Shown: positions 25,672 to 35,013 of the stretch, in pieces
Position numbering within the stretch: position 1 is the first letter of the stretch
How the letters are laid out: the number at the start of each line of letters is the position of its first letter
DNA from: JAUMBM01 sp964441755
Lineage (GTDB): Bacteria; Bacteroidota; Bacteroidia; Chitinophagales; Saprospiraceae
DNA length: 64,000 bases
Assembly (NCBI GenBank): GCA_964441755.1
Contig: CAYTVG010000011.1
Span: forward strand, 1-64,000
Direction: 5' to 3'
Position numbers and translations under genes: made by a program
The notes under the pieces: generated by a model
Databases searched by the model: none
Told to the model about the DNA's origin: nothing
The model's input: the letters and a program-made list of their open reading frames with translations, nothing else

Positions 25672-28158
25672 TTAGCGGCCAAAAATTTCGACCTTGCGGT
25701 TGATCAGCCCGGAGTTGGTTGTCACACTGACAACATACATACCGGCAGGCAGATTGCCAACATTGATTTCAGCCTGTTGGGTCGAAATATTGCCCACATG
25801 GCTTACCCGCTGGCCCGTGAGGTTGTAAATAGCAATATCCTGCATTTGCTCTTCCCCTTTGAGGCGCAGCGTAAGCATATCCGTTGCCGGATTGGGATAG
25901 AGCCGCAGCAGGTCAGCTAAAAGCTGATCATCACTTATCTCCTGCTGCAGGCGCAGCTTGAGCGTAAATGGCTTAATGACCACTTGCGACATGCTGCCAT
26001 CCATATTGCTGGCAAGCCCTGTGCCCCCGCCTACCGTCAGTTCCAGTTCCTTCTCATCCGGCCGTGTACCTGCAAGGTCATCGACCACCACAAAAGAAAC
26101 CGTACCAATCTGGCCGTGGCCACTGGCTGCAATACCATTGGTACGCGTGTAGGCCATTTCCAGCAAGCCCGTACCATTGTTATGCTTCATGTGCAGGACC
26201 GGAGAATTATAAGCCAGCCAGTTGGACGACTGAAAGCTCACATCGACGCTTTCCGGCTCAAAAAACTCGGGATTGTACAGGAAAGGAAAGACAAAGCCAT
26301 ACATATTGTGCGCCGGACTACCACTATTGCCAATGGAGAAAGTCAGCGTCACCAGCTCACCCGGCTCGACAAAAATGTCACCATCCAGCGAAATCTCGTA
26401 GGGTGCGTACGGCAGCACGCGCGGCACCATAGCATGTGCGCGGCCGTAGAAGAGGTTGATACCAACCGTATCCACTGCCGTGACGATGCTGCTGCCATCG
26501 ACATCAATATGCTTGAGATCTACCGTATTGTCGGTACTTGCAAAAAGATCACTCCAGTCATCAGCATACTGCCCGTACCAGTAATCCAGGCTGGCATCCG
26601 GCCGCGGGCGGCCGATGCTGCCCATGGCCTGACCGATCGGCAGCAGATCCTCCATATTGACAAGACCATCGAAATTGGTATCTCCGGCCCAGACACAAGT
26701 ACCTACGCAGATCGCCTGTCCTCCGGAACCAATATTGAGAATATCAAGAAAAATTTTGACCGTCTTGGAGACAGCACAGCCACCCTGTGGATCCATCAGA
26801 CAATAGACAATCTCGATTTCATCCTGCCCCTCCTGCACATTCGCATCGGGCACATAGATGAGCAGATCATTGCCCACGATAGACGCACCATAGATAACCG
26901 TATCTACCGACCCCTGCAAAAACAAGGCTGTACCCAGGCCTCCCTGTTGTGCAACACTAAAGTTGAAAGTCCCCACCGGAATATTGTAACCGATGATGAT
27001 GGGCGTCATCTTGGGCGTAGAGATATGGAAAGTAGAGCGATCAGGCTCAAAATTATTGACAAACACATAGACCGTAGCCGTTTCGGGTTCGCCCTGACAG
27101 CCCGGACCATAGATCTGGTAGGTAAACTCATCGACCCCGATGAAGCCGGGGGCCGGCGTATACGCCAGCAAGCCCTGCGGAGCCCCGTTGTAAGCCGGTG
27201 CTACAGCACCGTGCGCCGGCTGGTTGTAAGAAAAACAGTTGGTAGCCAGGTCGTTGGACAGGACATTGATTTCTACCGACTGGTTGGCGACCGTATAAGC
27301 GCGATCGTTGAAAGCATACTCGTTGTCGCGGAGATTAAGCACTTCGATAGCAAAAACTGTGACCCCGCTGCCGTTGTCAAAGCTCAGATAATCCATGCCC
27401 ACATACCCGTCCCCGGGCGTGTAGGTAGGCACATCTGAAGCAGGATCGTAGGACCCGTGCTGTGGCGGACTCAGCAAAGTATACTCGGTAGGCGACAGGA
27501 TGAACTGCGGTTCATTTTTACGGGTGAACACCCGGATGGTATCCTCGGCAGGCTGTGCCTGACCGACAACCGTGATACTGAGCGTACCCTCGTCACAGTC
27601 GCCGAGATTATTACAAACCACATAGCCCAGGTGCGTCAGGCCGGAAAAGCCCGGCGCCGGCGTAAAGGTGACGGTACCATCGGACGCATTGGAAGCAGCA
27701 GCCCCGTTGTTGACGATGGGTATGACCGCCAGATTTTTGACGCCATTGCTGCTAAAATCATTATCGAGCACATTGACCGTCACGGGCTGACCGGCGGAGG
27801 TGGTTGCATAATCGTGATAAGCCTTGACATTGGCCTGCTGCACCTCGATGAAGAGCGTCAGCAGCGTCCACTGCGTAGCCGGGTTCTGCACCCAACGAAC
27901 AATGCGGATGGTATCGAAGCCGACGAAGTCCGGATTTGGCACATACGTCAGTTCGCGGTTGTAATTGGAAAGATTGATCCAGGAAGCCGTCCCGTTGACC
28001 GGCTGGCGGTTCCAGTTGGGGTGATTGGGCTTAGACTGAAACTGGTAAATCAGCGGTGTGTTTTCATAGGTTTGCAACCAAACCTGCTGCGCCCAGTGCC
28101 GGTAAGGCAGGCTGAGAAGCAACAAAAAGGCTACAAGTCTGACTGGTGTAAAATTCAT
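25672..28158 (-). CDS. Secreted multidomain protein with T9SS C-terminal sorting domain
   Basis: An 828-residue extracellular protein. A signal peptide is at residues 1-23 (AFLLLLSLPYRHWAQ). Residues 100-390 hold cadherin/Big_9-like repeats (VTVNVLDNDFSSNG, FTPAPGFSGLTHLGY, VEINVLSNDLATN, YTPAPGFIGVDEFTY). Around 500-570 lies a dockerin-like pair of calcium loops (DTNFDGLVNMEDLLPIG, DVDGSSIVTAVD), and at about 590-700 a cohesin-like beta domain (VEPGELVTLTFSIGN, YNPEFFEPESVDV). The last 80 residues are a type A sorting domain (RLYPNPATDMLTLRL, IYNLTGQRV, LPAGMYVVSV). It is probably delivered to the surface by PorSS; adhesion or scaffold function is inferred. Confidence 0.85.
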   Translation of the reverse strand: MNFTPVRLVAFLLLLSLPYRHWAQQVWLQTYENTPLIYQFQSKPNHPNWNRQPVNGTASWINLSNYNRELTYVPNPDFVGFDTIRIVRWVQNPATQWTLLTLFIEVQQANVKAYHDYATTSAGQPVTVNVLDNDFSSNGVKNLAVIPIVNNGAAASNASDGTVTFTPAPGFSGLTHLGYVVCNNLGDCDEGTLSITVVGQAQPAEDTIRVFTRKNEPQFILSPTEYTLLSPPQHGSYDPASDVPTYTPGDGYVGMDYLSFDNGSGVTVFAIEVLNLRDNEYAFNDRAYTVANQSVEINVLSNDLATNCFSYNQPAHGAVAPAYNGAPQGLLAYTPAPGFIGVDEFTYQIYGPGCQGEPETATVYVFVNNFEPDRSTFHISTPKMTPIIIGYNIPVGTFNFSVAQQGGLGTALFLQGSVDTVIYGASIVGNDLLIYVPDANVQEGQDEIEIVYCLMDPQGGCAVSKTVKIFLDILNIGSGGQAICVGTCVWAGDTNFDGLVNMEDLLPIGQAMGSIGRPRPDASLDYWYGQYADDWSDLFASTDNTVDLKHIDVDGSSIVTAVDTVGINLFYGRAHAMVPRVLPYAPYEISLDGDIFVEPGELVTLTFSIGNSGSPAHNMYGFVFPFLYNPEFFEPESVDVSFQSSNWLAYNSPVLHMKHNNGTGLLEMAYTRTNGIAASGHGQIGTVSFVVVDDLAGTRPDEKELELTVGGGTGLASNMDGSMSQVVIKPFTLKLRLQQEISDDQLLADLLRLYPNPATDMLTLRLKGEEQMQDIAIYNLTGQRVSHVGNISTQQAEINVGNLPAGMYVVSVTTNSGLINRKVEIFGR

Positions 28159-28545
28159 GGAAACTTCGTTTTTGGTTCCGACCCTACCCACGTGGCAGAT
28201 CGGTTTTTTGTCATTGCTTTCGAGACGCTAAAATAGGTCAATTAAATGAAACCTGACTTATCTTTGTGTATGTTTTTTTCAAATATTCAAAAAAAATTCA
28301 ATTTATATTGCTGACGAAGCCAAACCTGCCTGCGACATCCTGACGGTTAGTGCCGAACAAACGACGGGTATCGCGCAGCATACTGGATTTTTCTGTTGTG
28401 CGGGCGCTCATCCGGCGGGAGGAAATTCCAGTAGCTGCTCCCTGCGGGGATAAGCCGGGCTGCGGGAAAAACTTTATCAGGCGCATATTGCCGGACTTTG
28501 GCTGTGGCCAAGGAACCCGTCATACGCGCTAAGCGTTGCCAAAAC
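28159..28545. other. Divergent intergenic region
   Basis: 387 bases between the T9SS gene and the next plus-strand gene. TATCTTTG at 28259-28266 matches the plus-strand -7 element but lacks a TTG box and would leave a 270-base leader. No gene is visible. Confidence 0.4.
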
Positions 28546-29982
28546 ATGCGAAAGACAAAATTATACAAAGGCCTTGCGGCCATTGACCGCCCGGACTGGC
28601 GGCGGCTTCGCAAGCTCGTCGCCTCGCCCTTTTTCAATCGCAGTGAAGAGATCATGCAACTGCTGGACATTCTGCTGCGCGACATAGAAGCGGGCGGCGG
28701 CAGTGAAGACGGCTGGGACAAGGAACAACTGTGGGCGCAGCTCAATCCGGGCCGCCCCTATGACGACACCCGCTTCCGCAAGTATGTATCTGACCTGTAC
28801 AAGCTTGTAGAAGAATACTTTATACAGCAATCGCTGGACCGCTACCCCAACCTGCGGCTCAACCTGCTGGCTGAGCACATCACCCGGTCGAAAACAGAGC
28901 CCCTTCGGCAGACCGTGCACCAGCAACTGTTGCGGGAGCTGGAAGGCAACCCCCTGCGCAACGGCGCCTACTACTTTGACCGCTACCGCTCGGAGAAGAC
29001 CATCTACTACCTGCTCGACCTTGAAAACCGGCGCAGCGACCGCGCCAACATCGAGGAAATGTCCAATCACCTCGACGATTTTTACCTGATTGAAAAGCTG
29101 CGTTTTTTGATTCTGGTATACAGTCGCAAGCTGTTAAAAACCTTTGACTATCAGCTTGAAATCGGTGAAAACATCATCCCTTTTATCGAGCAGAGCGGCA
29201 AGCTCAACAACCCGTCCATTGCCATTTTTTACAACATCTACCGCCTCTACGCTGCCCCCCAGGACGAGAGCCACTACCACGCCCTGGTGCAGTTGCTGGA
29301 CCAGCACCAGCACCTGTTTACGCGGCAGGAAGCCATGGACGAGCTCTACACCTCGGCCATCAACTACTGCCTTGGCAAAGCCAACCAGGGCAACCAGCAA
29401 TTCTTGCGCGAGTACTTCAACCTCATCGCCAGCCTGCTGAAAAACGGGCTGCTGATAGAAAACAACCAACTGTCGCCCTGGCACTTCCGCAATACGGTCG
29501 TCGCCGGCCTGCGGCTCGGGGAGTACAGTTGGGTCGAAAATTTCATCAGCGACTACCAGCAGTACCTGCCCGACTCCTTCCGCGCCAACGCTTTGTCCTA
29601 CAACCTCGCCCAGCTGTATTTTTACCAGAAGCGCTACGACCAGGTCATACAGCAGCTCCGCAATGTAGAATACGAGGATATATCCTACAACCTCAATTCC
29701 AAGGTATTGCTCATACAGACCTACTTTGAGACCGACGAAGACGAGGCGCTGTTTTCGCTGCTGGACTCCTTCAACACCTTCCTGCGCCGCCGCAAGGACA
29801 TAGCCACCAACCGCAAGCTGCTTTACAAAAATTTCATCAACCTGACGCGCAAGATTACCAAGCTGATGCCCGGCGACGCCAAAGCTGCGCAGGCGCTGCT
29901 GGCGGAGATTGATTCGCTGAAGGACAAGTCCATCAACCTCGCCTGGCTGAAAGAGAAAGTGGACAGGGCGGGCAGCCGTTAG
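28546..29982 (+). CDS. Uncharacterised alpha-helical (TPR-like) protein
   Basis: A 478-residue soluble protein of no recognised family. It is rich in Leu, Tyr, Arg and Glu with regular helical pairs, for example FISDYQQYLPDSFRANALSY and NLAQLYFYQKRYDQVIQQL, which read as degenerate TPR units toward the C-terminus. No signal peptide or membrane segment is seen. The N-terminus RPDWRRLRKLVASPFFNRSE resembles proteins common in Saprospiria genomes but without assigned role. ATG 28546 is preferred over 28498 because family-like sequence starts there. Followed directly by a T9 run and GC palindrome. Confidence 0.7.
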   Translation: MRKTKLYKGLAAIDRPDWRRLRKLVASPFFNRSEEIMQLLDILLRDIEAGGGSEDGWDKEQLWAQLNPGRPYDDTRFRKYVSDLYKLVEEYFIQQSLDRYPNLRLNLLAEHITRSKTEPLRQTVHQQLLRELEGNPLRNGAYYFDRYRSEKTIYYLLDLENRRSDRANIEEMSNHLDDFYLIEKLRFLILVYSRKLLKTFDYQLEIGENIIPFIEQSGKLNNPSIAIFYNIYRLYAAPQDESHYHALVQLLDQHQHLFTRQEAMDELYTSAINYCLGKANQGNQQFLREYFNLIASLLKNGLLIENNQLSPWHFRNTVVAGLRLGEYSWVENFISDYQQYLPDSFRANALSYNLAQLYFYQKRYDQVIQQLRNVEYEDISYNLNSKVLLIQTYFETDEDEALFSLLDSFNTFLRRRKDIATNRKLLYKNFINLTRKITKLMPGDAKAAQALLAEIDSLKDKSINLAWLKEKVDRAGSR

Positions 29983-30129
29983 GTTTTTTTTTGCGCCGGC
30001 GCGAAAAAACAAGCCCTTTGCCGGCCGCCGGGCCACCGCCGCCGGACAACAATATGCCCCGGCAGCGAACCATTTTTCGTTGTCAACGTTTTAAACAGTC
30101 GATTCATACAAATACAACAATACATACCC

Positions 30130-31617
30130 ATGAAGCCAAGTACAACCTTAGGCGAATTGAAAGCCAGCGGCTACCGCCCGCGATCGGTCAGGCAGGAACT
30201 GCGCGACAACCTGGTAGAGCGGCTCAAAGCTGGTAACCACCGCTTTGAGGGCATCATTGGTTTTGACGACACCGTGATCCCGGACATACAGCGTGCGCTG
30301 CTGTCGCGCCACAGCATGCTGCTGCTGGGCCTGCGCGGGCAGGCGAAAACGCGGCTGGCCCGCGGCATTGTGCAGCTGCTCGACGAGTATGTGCCCGTCG
30401 TGGCGGGCAGCGAGCTCAATGACGACCCGCTGCAGCCTCTCTCCCGCTTTGCCAAAGACCTCATCGCTGATATGGGCGACGATACGCCCGTCGAATGGCT
30501 GCACCGCCACGAGCGCTATGTGGAGAAGCTGGCGACGCCGGATGTGAGTGTGGCAGACCTCATCGGCGATGTAGACCCCATCAAAGCGGCGGCCCTCAAG
30601 CTGCCCTACAGCGATGAGCGGGTGATCCACTTCGGCCTCATCCCCCGCTCCCACCGGTCGATTTTTGTCATCAACGAGCTGCCCGACCTGCAGGCGCGCA
30701 TACAGGTGTCGCTTTTCAACATCCTGCAGGAGGGCGACATACAAATCCGCGGCTTCAAGCTGCGGCTGCCGCTCGACATACAGTTTGTGTTTACGGCCAA
30801 TCCGGAAGACTATACCAACCGCGGGTCTATCATCACCCCCCTCAAAGACCGTATTGAAAGTCAAATACTTACACACTATCCTAAAAACATCGAGATTGCC
30901 CGCAGCATCACCCTGCAGGAAGCCAAGCTCAGTCCCGAGCAGCAGCGCCAGGTGCAGATGCCGTTGCTTTTGCAGGTTTTGCTGGAAAAGCTGGCCTTCA
31001 CGGCCCGCGAGAGTGAGCTGGTCGACGAGAAGAGCGGCGTATCGGCCCGTCTGACGATTTCGGGCTACGAAAACCTCGTCAGCACGGCTGAGCGGCGCAT
31101 GCTGCTCAATGGCGAGGCCAGGACCAGCGGGCGCATCACCGACTTTTGGGGGGTAGTGCCTTCCATCACGGGCAAGGTGGAGCTGGTGTATGAGGGTGAG
31201 CAGGAAGGCCCCTACGAAGTGGCCATGACCTTGCTGGGCGAGTCCGTCAAGGAGTTGTTTCTGGAGTTGTTTCCCAATCCCGAGCGGCCCGACAAGCGGC
31301 AGGAACGCGACCCTTACGGGCCGCTGAGGGCTTTCTTCGGAGCCGGCAAAACGGTGGAGCTGCTCAACGACGCTGCCGACCAGTTGTACCGCGAGCAGTT
31401 GGACGGAGTGCCCGGCCTGCGCCGGCTGGCGGAGACGGCTGTCAGTGGTGACAGTGAGGAGATATATGCGTATATGGAGCTCATCCTCCACGGTTTGTGT
31501 GAGTGTAATGTGCTCAACAAAGAAGTGCTGGAGGGCAAGATGTACTTCCGCGACCTGCTTGCGGAAATGATGGATGACGACTTTGATTTTAGTGATGACG
31601 ACGAGGATGATGAGTAG
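30130..31617 (+). CDS. MoxR/ChlI-like AAA+ ATPase
   Basis: A 495-residue AAA+ ATPase of the magnesium-chelatase subunit I / MoxR kind. Walker A GLRGQAKT at residues 67-74; the Walker B position reads IFVINELPDL at about 178-187 (Asn where Asp is usual); FVFTANPEDYTNRG is the sensor I region and SITPL-type KDRIESQ follows. The C-terminus is strongly acidic (DDDFDFSDDDEDDE). Such ATPases normally pair with a VWA-domain protein to remodel or insert metal into a partner; none is adjacent here. The next gene is convergent, so it is transcribed alone. Confidence 0.8.
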   Translation: MKPSTTLGELKASGYRPRSVRQELRDNLVERLKAGNHRFEGIIGFDDTVIPDIQRALLSRHSMLLLGLRGQAKTRLARGIVQLLDEYVPVVAGSELNDDPLQPLSRFAKDLIADMGDDTPVEWLHRHERYVEKLATPDVSVADLIGDVDPIKAAALKLPYSDERVIHFGLIPRSHRSIFVINELPDLQARIQVSLFNILQEGDIQIRGFKLRLPLDIQFVFTANPEDYTNRGSIITPLKDRIESQILTHYPKNIEIARSITLQEAKLSPEQQRQVQMPLLLQVLLEKLAFTARESELVDEKSGVSARLTISGYENLVSTAERRMLLNGEARTSGRITDFWGVVPSITGKVELVYEGEQEGPYEVAMTLLGESVKELFLELFPNPERPDKRQERDPYGPLRAFFGAGKTVELLNDAADQLYREQLDGVPGLRRLAETAVSGDSEEIYAYMELILHGLCECNVLNKEVLEGKMYFRDLLAEMMDDDFDFSDDDEDDE

Positions 31618-31627
31618 TCTGCGCGCA

Positions 31628-31665
31628 CGTTCGGGCTTTGGGGCTGCAGCCCCAAAGCCCGAACG
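31628..31665. terminator. 38-bp perfect palindrome between convergent genes
   Basis: 31628-31646 is exactly complementary to 31647-31665, centred on CTGCAG. It lies 11 bases after the ATPase stop and 60 bases beyond the 3' end of the minus-strand gene, serving both directions. Confidence 0.75.
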
Positions 31666-31724
31666 GCAAGCTTAGGCAGCCGGGCCTTGGGTGCGGTTTT
31701 TTTAAAAAAACCCTGCGCGCTGCC

Positions 31725-33200
31725 TCATCGCGGGTAAAAAGCCTGTACGGCCAGCCCTCGCCCGCTGGATTCCAGCAGGCGGTTGAGGCTGTCGCAGGCG
31801 CGCAGCGCCTGCAACTGGTCGGTATACAGTCCGTCGACACACAGCAGAAAGCCCGGTGGCAAGCCTGCCTGCAGGCAGGGCGTAGCCACGGCAAAGGCGG
31901 GCAGGCCGTAGGCCGTGTAAAACAGCAAGGCAGACCGCAGGTCGCCTATGCGCACCGCCAGGCTGCCGGCCAGGCTGTCGCGCAGCAGAAAGGCCTCTGC
32001 CGGCAGCAGGCCCGTACTGTCGGCGGCCAGCAGGCCGCTGCAGTCGGCAAACGCCTCCGGCAGCGAGCCGGGCGACATTTTCCAGATCATCAGCGGCTGC
32101 ACCACGGCCACGAAGGGATCCAGCAGCGTATCGGCAGCCTGTGGGTGGTAGCTAAAAAGCCGTTCATTGCGGTAGGCCGGCGGCAGCTTCCCGAAAGGCG
32201 CCACCGGCGTGTCGGCCAGCAGCTCGGCCGGCAGCGGGCGGTTGCTGCGCGCCGCCTCCGCCAGCGTACGCCGGTACCAGGCCTCCGGCAGGTAGCGAAA
32301 AGGCAGCGCTTCCCACTCCTGCCGGGCTGCGACGCCGGCGCCAATCAGCCCCAGCAATACAAAGAGCAACTGCCGGTGGTAGACAAACCGGGGCAGCAGC
32401 CGCAAAGCCGGCAGGCGGCCGGCCGACCAGGCGCGGGCCACTTTTTCCACCTGCTTCCACTGCCGCCGCCCGCGGCGCAGCAGCTCCCATGACTGTAAGC
32501 GGCTGTACAGGCCGCTCAGGGGGCGGCTGTTGGTAAAAGGCACCAGCTTGCGCCCCTGCAGCAGCGGCTGCAGCGATGGCGCACACACCAGCTGGTTGCG
32601 CTCGCCGTCGGCCACTACCACCAGCCCGAAGCCATAGCGGATACACTGCCTTTTGAGCTCCTCAAAAAAATAAGTCTCATAGGGCGCAAAAACGTCATCA
32701 CTGATAGCAATCCACTGTGCATTAGCACTATACACCTTAAACTGCTCGACGGCAGGTATCCAGCGGTAGCGCGCCTGCCGCGCCAGCAGCAGCAGTATGG
32801 GCAGGCTGAGCGCCAGGTACATGGCGGCAAGGCCGGCAACAGCCGGCCACAAGCCAAACAAGCGCACCGGAAAGTAGCCCTGGCTGTGTACGCCCAGCCA
32901 CAGAGCCGCACCGGCAATGAGCGTGGCGGCAGCGCCCTCCCAGGCCAGCAGCCCGCGGCGCAGCTGATAGCTCACTTCCTCCCGGCCGGCAAAGGTTGTC
33001 ACATCAAAAGCTACAAAAAAAGGCTGCTCCTGCAGGTCGAAAAAGCTGATAAATCCGTCGGCCTGCAGCCCTTCGGCGCTGCTGATGTCTTCGCCCGCTA
33101 CCAGCGGATGCCGGGGCGACCGCGGCCAGAAGCGGTAGTAGTGCTTGAGAAAATGCAGCATGTGTGTGCGAAGCTCGGCCGTGCTCAGCGGCCGCCCCAT
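31725..33200 (-). CDS. Uncharacterised membrane protein in the folP operon
   Basis: A 491-residue protein of unknown family. Two hydrophobic helices lie close together (about 82-102 and 112-138: AATLIAGAALWLGV, GLAAMYLALSLPILLLL), and a third near 270 (QLLFVLLGLIGAGVAA). Between them is a soluble domain (WIAISDDVFAPYETYFFEEL..., YGFGLVVVADGERNQLV) reminiscent of a restriction-nuclease-like or sensor fold, but no catalytic motif is certain. ATG 33200 overlaps the folP stop as TGATG, indicating coupling, and is preferred over 33224. Composition is Ala/Leu/Arg-rich and GC-high. Confidence 0.65.
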   Translation of the reverse strand: MGRPLSTAELRTHMLHFLKHYYRFWPRSPRHPLVAGEDISSAEGLQADGFISFFDLQEQPFFVAFDVTTFAGREEVSYQLRRGLLAWEGAAATLIAGAALWLGVHSQGYFPVRLFGLWPAVAGLAAMYLALSLPILLLLARQARYRWIPAVEQFKVYSANAQWIAISDDVFAPYETYFFEELKRQCIRYGFGLVVVADGERNQLVCAPSLQPLLQGRKLVPFTNSRPLSGLYSRLQSWELLRRGRRQWKQVEKVARAWSAGRLPALRLLPRFVYHRQLLFVLLGLIGAGVAARQEWEALPFRYLPEAWYRRTLAEAARSNRPLPAELLADTPVAPFGKLPPAYRNERLFSYHPQAADTLLDPFVAVVQPLMIWKMSPGSLPEAFADCSGLLAADSTGLLPAEAFLLRDSLAGSLAVRIGDLRSALLFYTAYGLPAFAVATPCLQAGLPPGFLLCVDGLYTDQLQALRACDSLNRLLESSGRGLAVQAFYPR

Positions 33201-34051
33201 CAGGCTGTGGTCATCCGCTGCCATAGGGTAACGACTTGTCGGGCAGCCGCTACGTCGTGGACGCGCAGCAGTTGCGCGCCCTTTTCGAGCGCTGCCCAGT
33301 GCAAAACGGATGTTCCTGTGAGTGCCTCTTCGGGCGATACGCCCAATACTTTGTATACCATCGACTTGCGCGAAAGCCCTACCAGGAGCGGCACTTCGAG
33401 GATGTGGAAAATCTCCAGCTGCCGGAGCAGCTCGTAGTTCTGGTCGATGGTTTTGCCAAAGCCGAAGCCGGGATCGACGATGACATCTTTGATGCCCAGC
33501 GCCCGCAACCGGGCCAGCTCCGCCGCCAGAAAGTCCAGCACTTCAAGCGATACCTGCCCGTACTGCGCCTGTTGCTGCATGGTCTCGGGCCGCCCCTTCA
33601 TGTGCATGAGCACGTAGGGCACCGACAAATCTGCCACAGTGGTATACATGTCGGCATCCAGCGAGCCGGCAGAGATGTCGTTGACGATGCAAGCCCCCGC
33701 AGCCACAGCCTCACGGGCTACGGCAGCCCGCAGGGTATCTACCGACAACAGGGCCTCCGGAAACTGCCGGTGGATGGACTCAATGGCCGGAATCACCCGG
33801 TCGAGTTCTTCCTGCACACCAATCACTGCCGCGCCGGGGCGCGAGGACATGCCGCCGATGTCGAGTATATCGGCCCCCTCCTGCAGTAGCTGTTCGCTGC
33901 GCGAAAGCCAGGCCGAAGCGGTAGCCGCCCGGCTGCCTGCATAGAAAGAGTCCGGACTAATGTTGAGAATCCCCATAATCCGGGGTTGCTCAAAGGTCAG
34001 CAGACGACCGCTGCAGTTGATGCTCAGTTGTTGATTGCCTGTTTGTTGCAT
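33200..34051 (-). CDS. folP: Dihydropteroate synthase
   Basis: A 283-residue TIM-barrel enzyme joining pterin pyrophosphate to p-aminobenzoate in folate synthesis. Diagnostic segments are IMGILNISPDSFYAGS, GADILDIGGMSSRPGA, LSVDTLRAAVAREA, IVNDISAG, YVLMHMKGRPETM, VIVDPGFGFGKT, VGLSRKSM and a C-terminal LRVHDVAAA. All are intact. ATG 34051 gives normal length; ATG 34084 is possible. A minus-strand TATCTTAG box (34126-34133) with TTG 20 bp upstream is a likely promoter. The membrane-protein gene downstream is coupled to it. Confidence 0.95.
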   Translation of the reverse strand: MQQTGNQQLSINCSGRLLTFEQPRIMGILNISPDSFYAGSRAATASAWLSRSEQLLQEGADILDIGGMSSRPGAAVIGVQEELDRVIPAIESIHRQFPEALLSVDTLRAAVAREAVAAGACIVNDISAGSLDADMYTTVADLSVPYVLMHMKGRPETMQQQAQYGQVSLEVLDFLAAELARLRALGIKDVIVDPGFGFGKTIDQNYELLRQLEIFHILEVPLLVGLSRKSMVYKVLGVSPEEALTGTSVLHWAALEKGAQLLRVHDVAAARQVVTLWQRMTTA

Positions 34052-34201
34052 GTATTGGCTGTAAGTTGTCGCCCTGTGCAGCATACGTTGACTGTATGCT
34101 GGCTACTGTACAGGGACGCCCGGCGCTAAGATACGCCCTTTGCACAAGTGATGCAAGTCGCCGGCGGGCGGGCGGGAACAAGTCTGCAATACGGATGTTA
34201 T

Positions 34202-34231
34202 TTTGAAATAGTCTAAATAAATTTATCTTTG
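34202..34231 (+). promoter_or_regulatory. Consensus promoter of the response regulator gene
   Basis: TTTG at 34202-34205, 18 bases, then TATCTTTG at 34224-34231: a near-ideal Bacteroidota primary-sigma promoter, 26 bases before the ATG at 34258. Confidence 0.8.
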
Positions 34232-34257
34232 TAGAAATAAAAGGCGAGCCACCGATT

Positions 34258-34941
34258 ATGGACGAGCGAGGCACACGAACGGTCATCATTGCAGAGCCTT
34301 ACCTGCCGGCCCGCAGGGGGCTGCGACAGTTATTGGCGGCCCTGCCTATGGAGCTGCGGTTGCTGGAAGCGGGTGATGAGCAGGCGCTGCAGCAGCAGTT
34401 GCAGCAGTATCCGGTATCGCTGGTGATTGTTGACTATGCGCCGGCGGGTGCGTTTAGTTACGAGCGGCTGCAGCAGTTGCGGGAGCAGCATCCGGCCACG
34501 GCCGTGCTGCTGATTGGTCCTGCCGATGATGCTGAGCACCTGCAGCGGGGGCTGGCCTGGGGTGTTGAGGGCTTTCTCACGCGCAGTTGCGACGAGGAAG
34601 AAATAGGCGACGCGGTGCGCTCGCTCTTAAAAGGGGAAAAATTTTATTGCACCCGCATAGTAGATTTTTTGCTGGAAAAAACCTTTTCGGCCGGCAGCCG
34701 GCCGGCAGTGGAAGAGGCGGTGTGCCCTGCGGGGCTGAGCCGGCGGGAAATTGATATCATCAGGCTTACAGTTGCTGGTTATCAGGCGAAAGAAGTTGCT
34801 GCCATGCTGCACCTGAGTGTGCATACCGTCTATACCCACCGAAAAAATATTCGCAAAAAATTGCAGATAAACACCACGGCCGGCCTTAGTGCTTTTGCCA
34901 TTGACAACGGTCTGGTCGAAAATAACAAGCAAAAAATATAA
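34258..34941 (+). CDS. LuxR/NarL-type response regulator
   Basis: A 227-residue regulator. The receiver domain has the phosphoacceptor-position Asp59 in LVIVDYAP, but the usual acidic pair is reduced to one Glu (IIAEPY) and the conserved Lys to Thr/Arg (GFLTRS), so phosphorylation may be weak or absent. Residues 160-218 form a LuxR helix-turn-helix (LSRREIDIIRLTVAGYQAKEVA, LHLSVHTVYTHRKNIRKKL). No sensor kinase is adjacent; the next gene is the LysM protein. The partner signal is unknown. Confidence 0.85.
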   Translation: MDERGTRTVIIAEPYLPARRGLRQLLAALPMELRLLEAGDEQALQQQLQQYPVSLVIVDYAPAGAFSYERLQQLREQHPATAVLLIGPADDAEHLQRGLAWGVEGFLTRSCDEEEIGDAVRSLLKGEKFYCTRIVDFLLEKTFSAGSRPAVEEAVCPAGLSRREIDIIRLTVAGYQAKEVAAMLHLSVHTVYTHRKNIRKKLQINTTAGLSAFAIDNGLVENNKQKI

Positions 34942-35013
34942 TTAATACATATCATTTGCGTTTTATATAGGTTTTTGTTGTAAATTAGTGGTACCAAAAA
35001 CATAATACCAGCT

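Noticed and set aside
25984..27438. A 484-codon plus-strand frame inside the T9SS protein gene
   Set aside because: Antisense shadow of a clearly secreted multidomain protein; no motif found.
29983..30009. A T9 run followed by GCGCCGGCGC and an A6 run after the 478-residue gene
   Set aside because: Looks like a terminator, but the GC stem has no room for a loop, so no hairpin was called.
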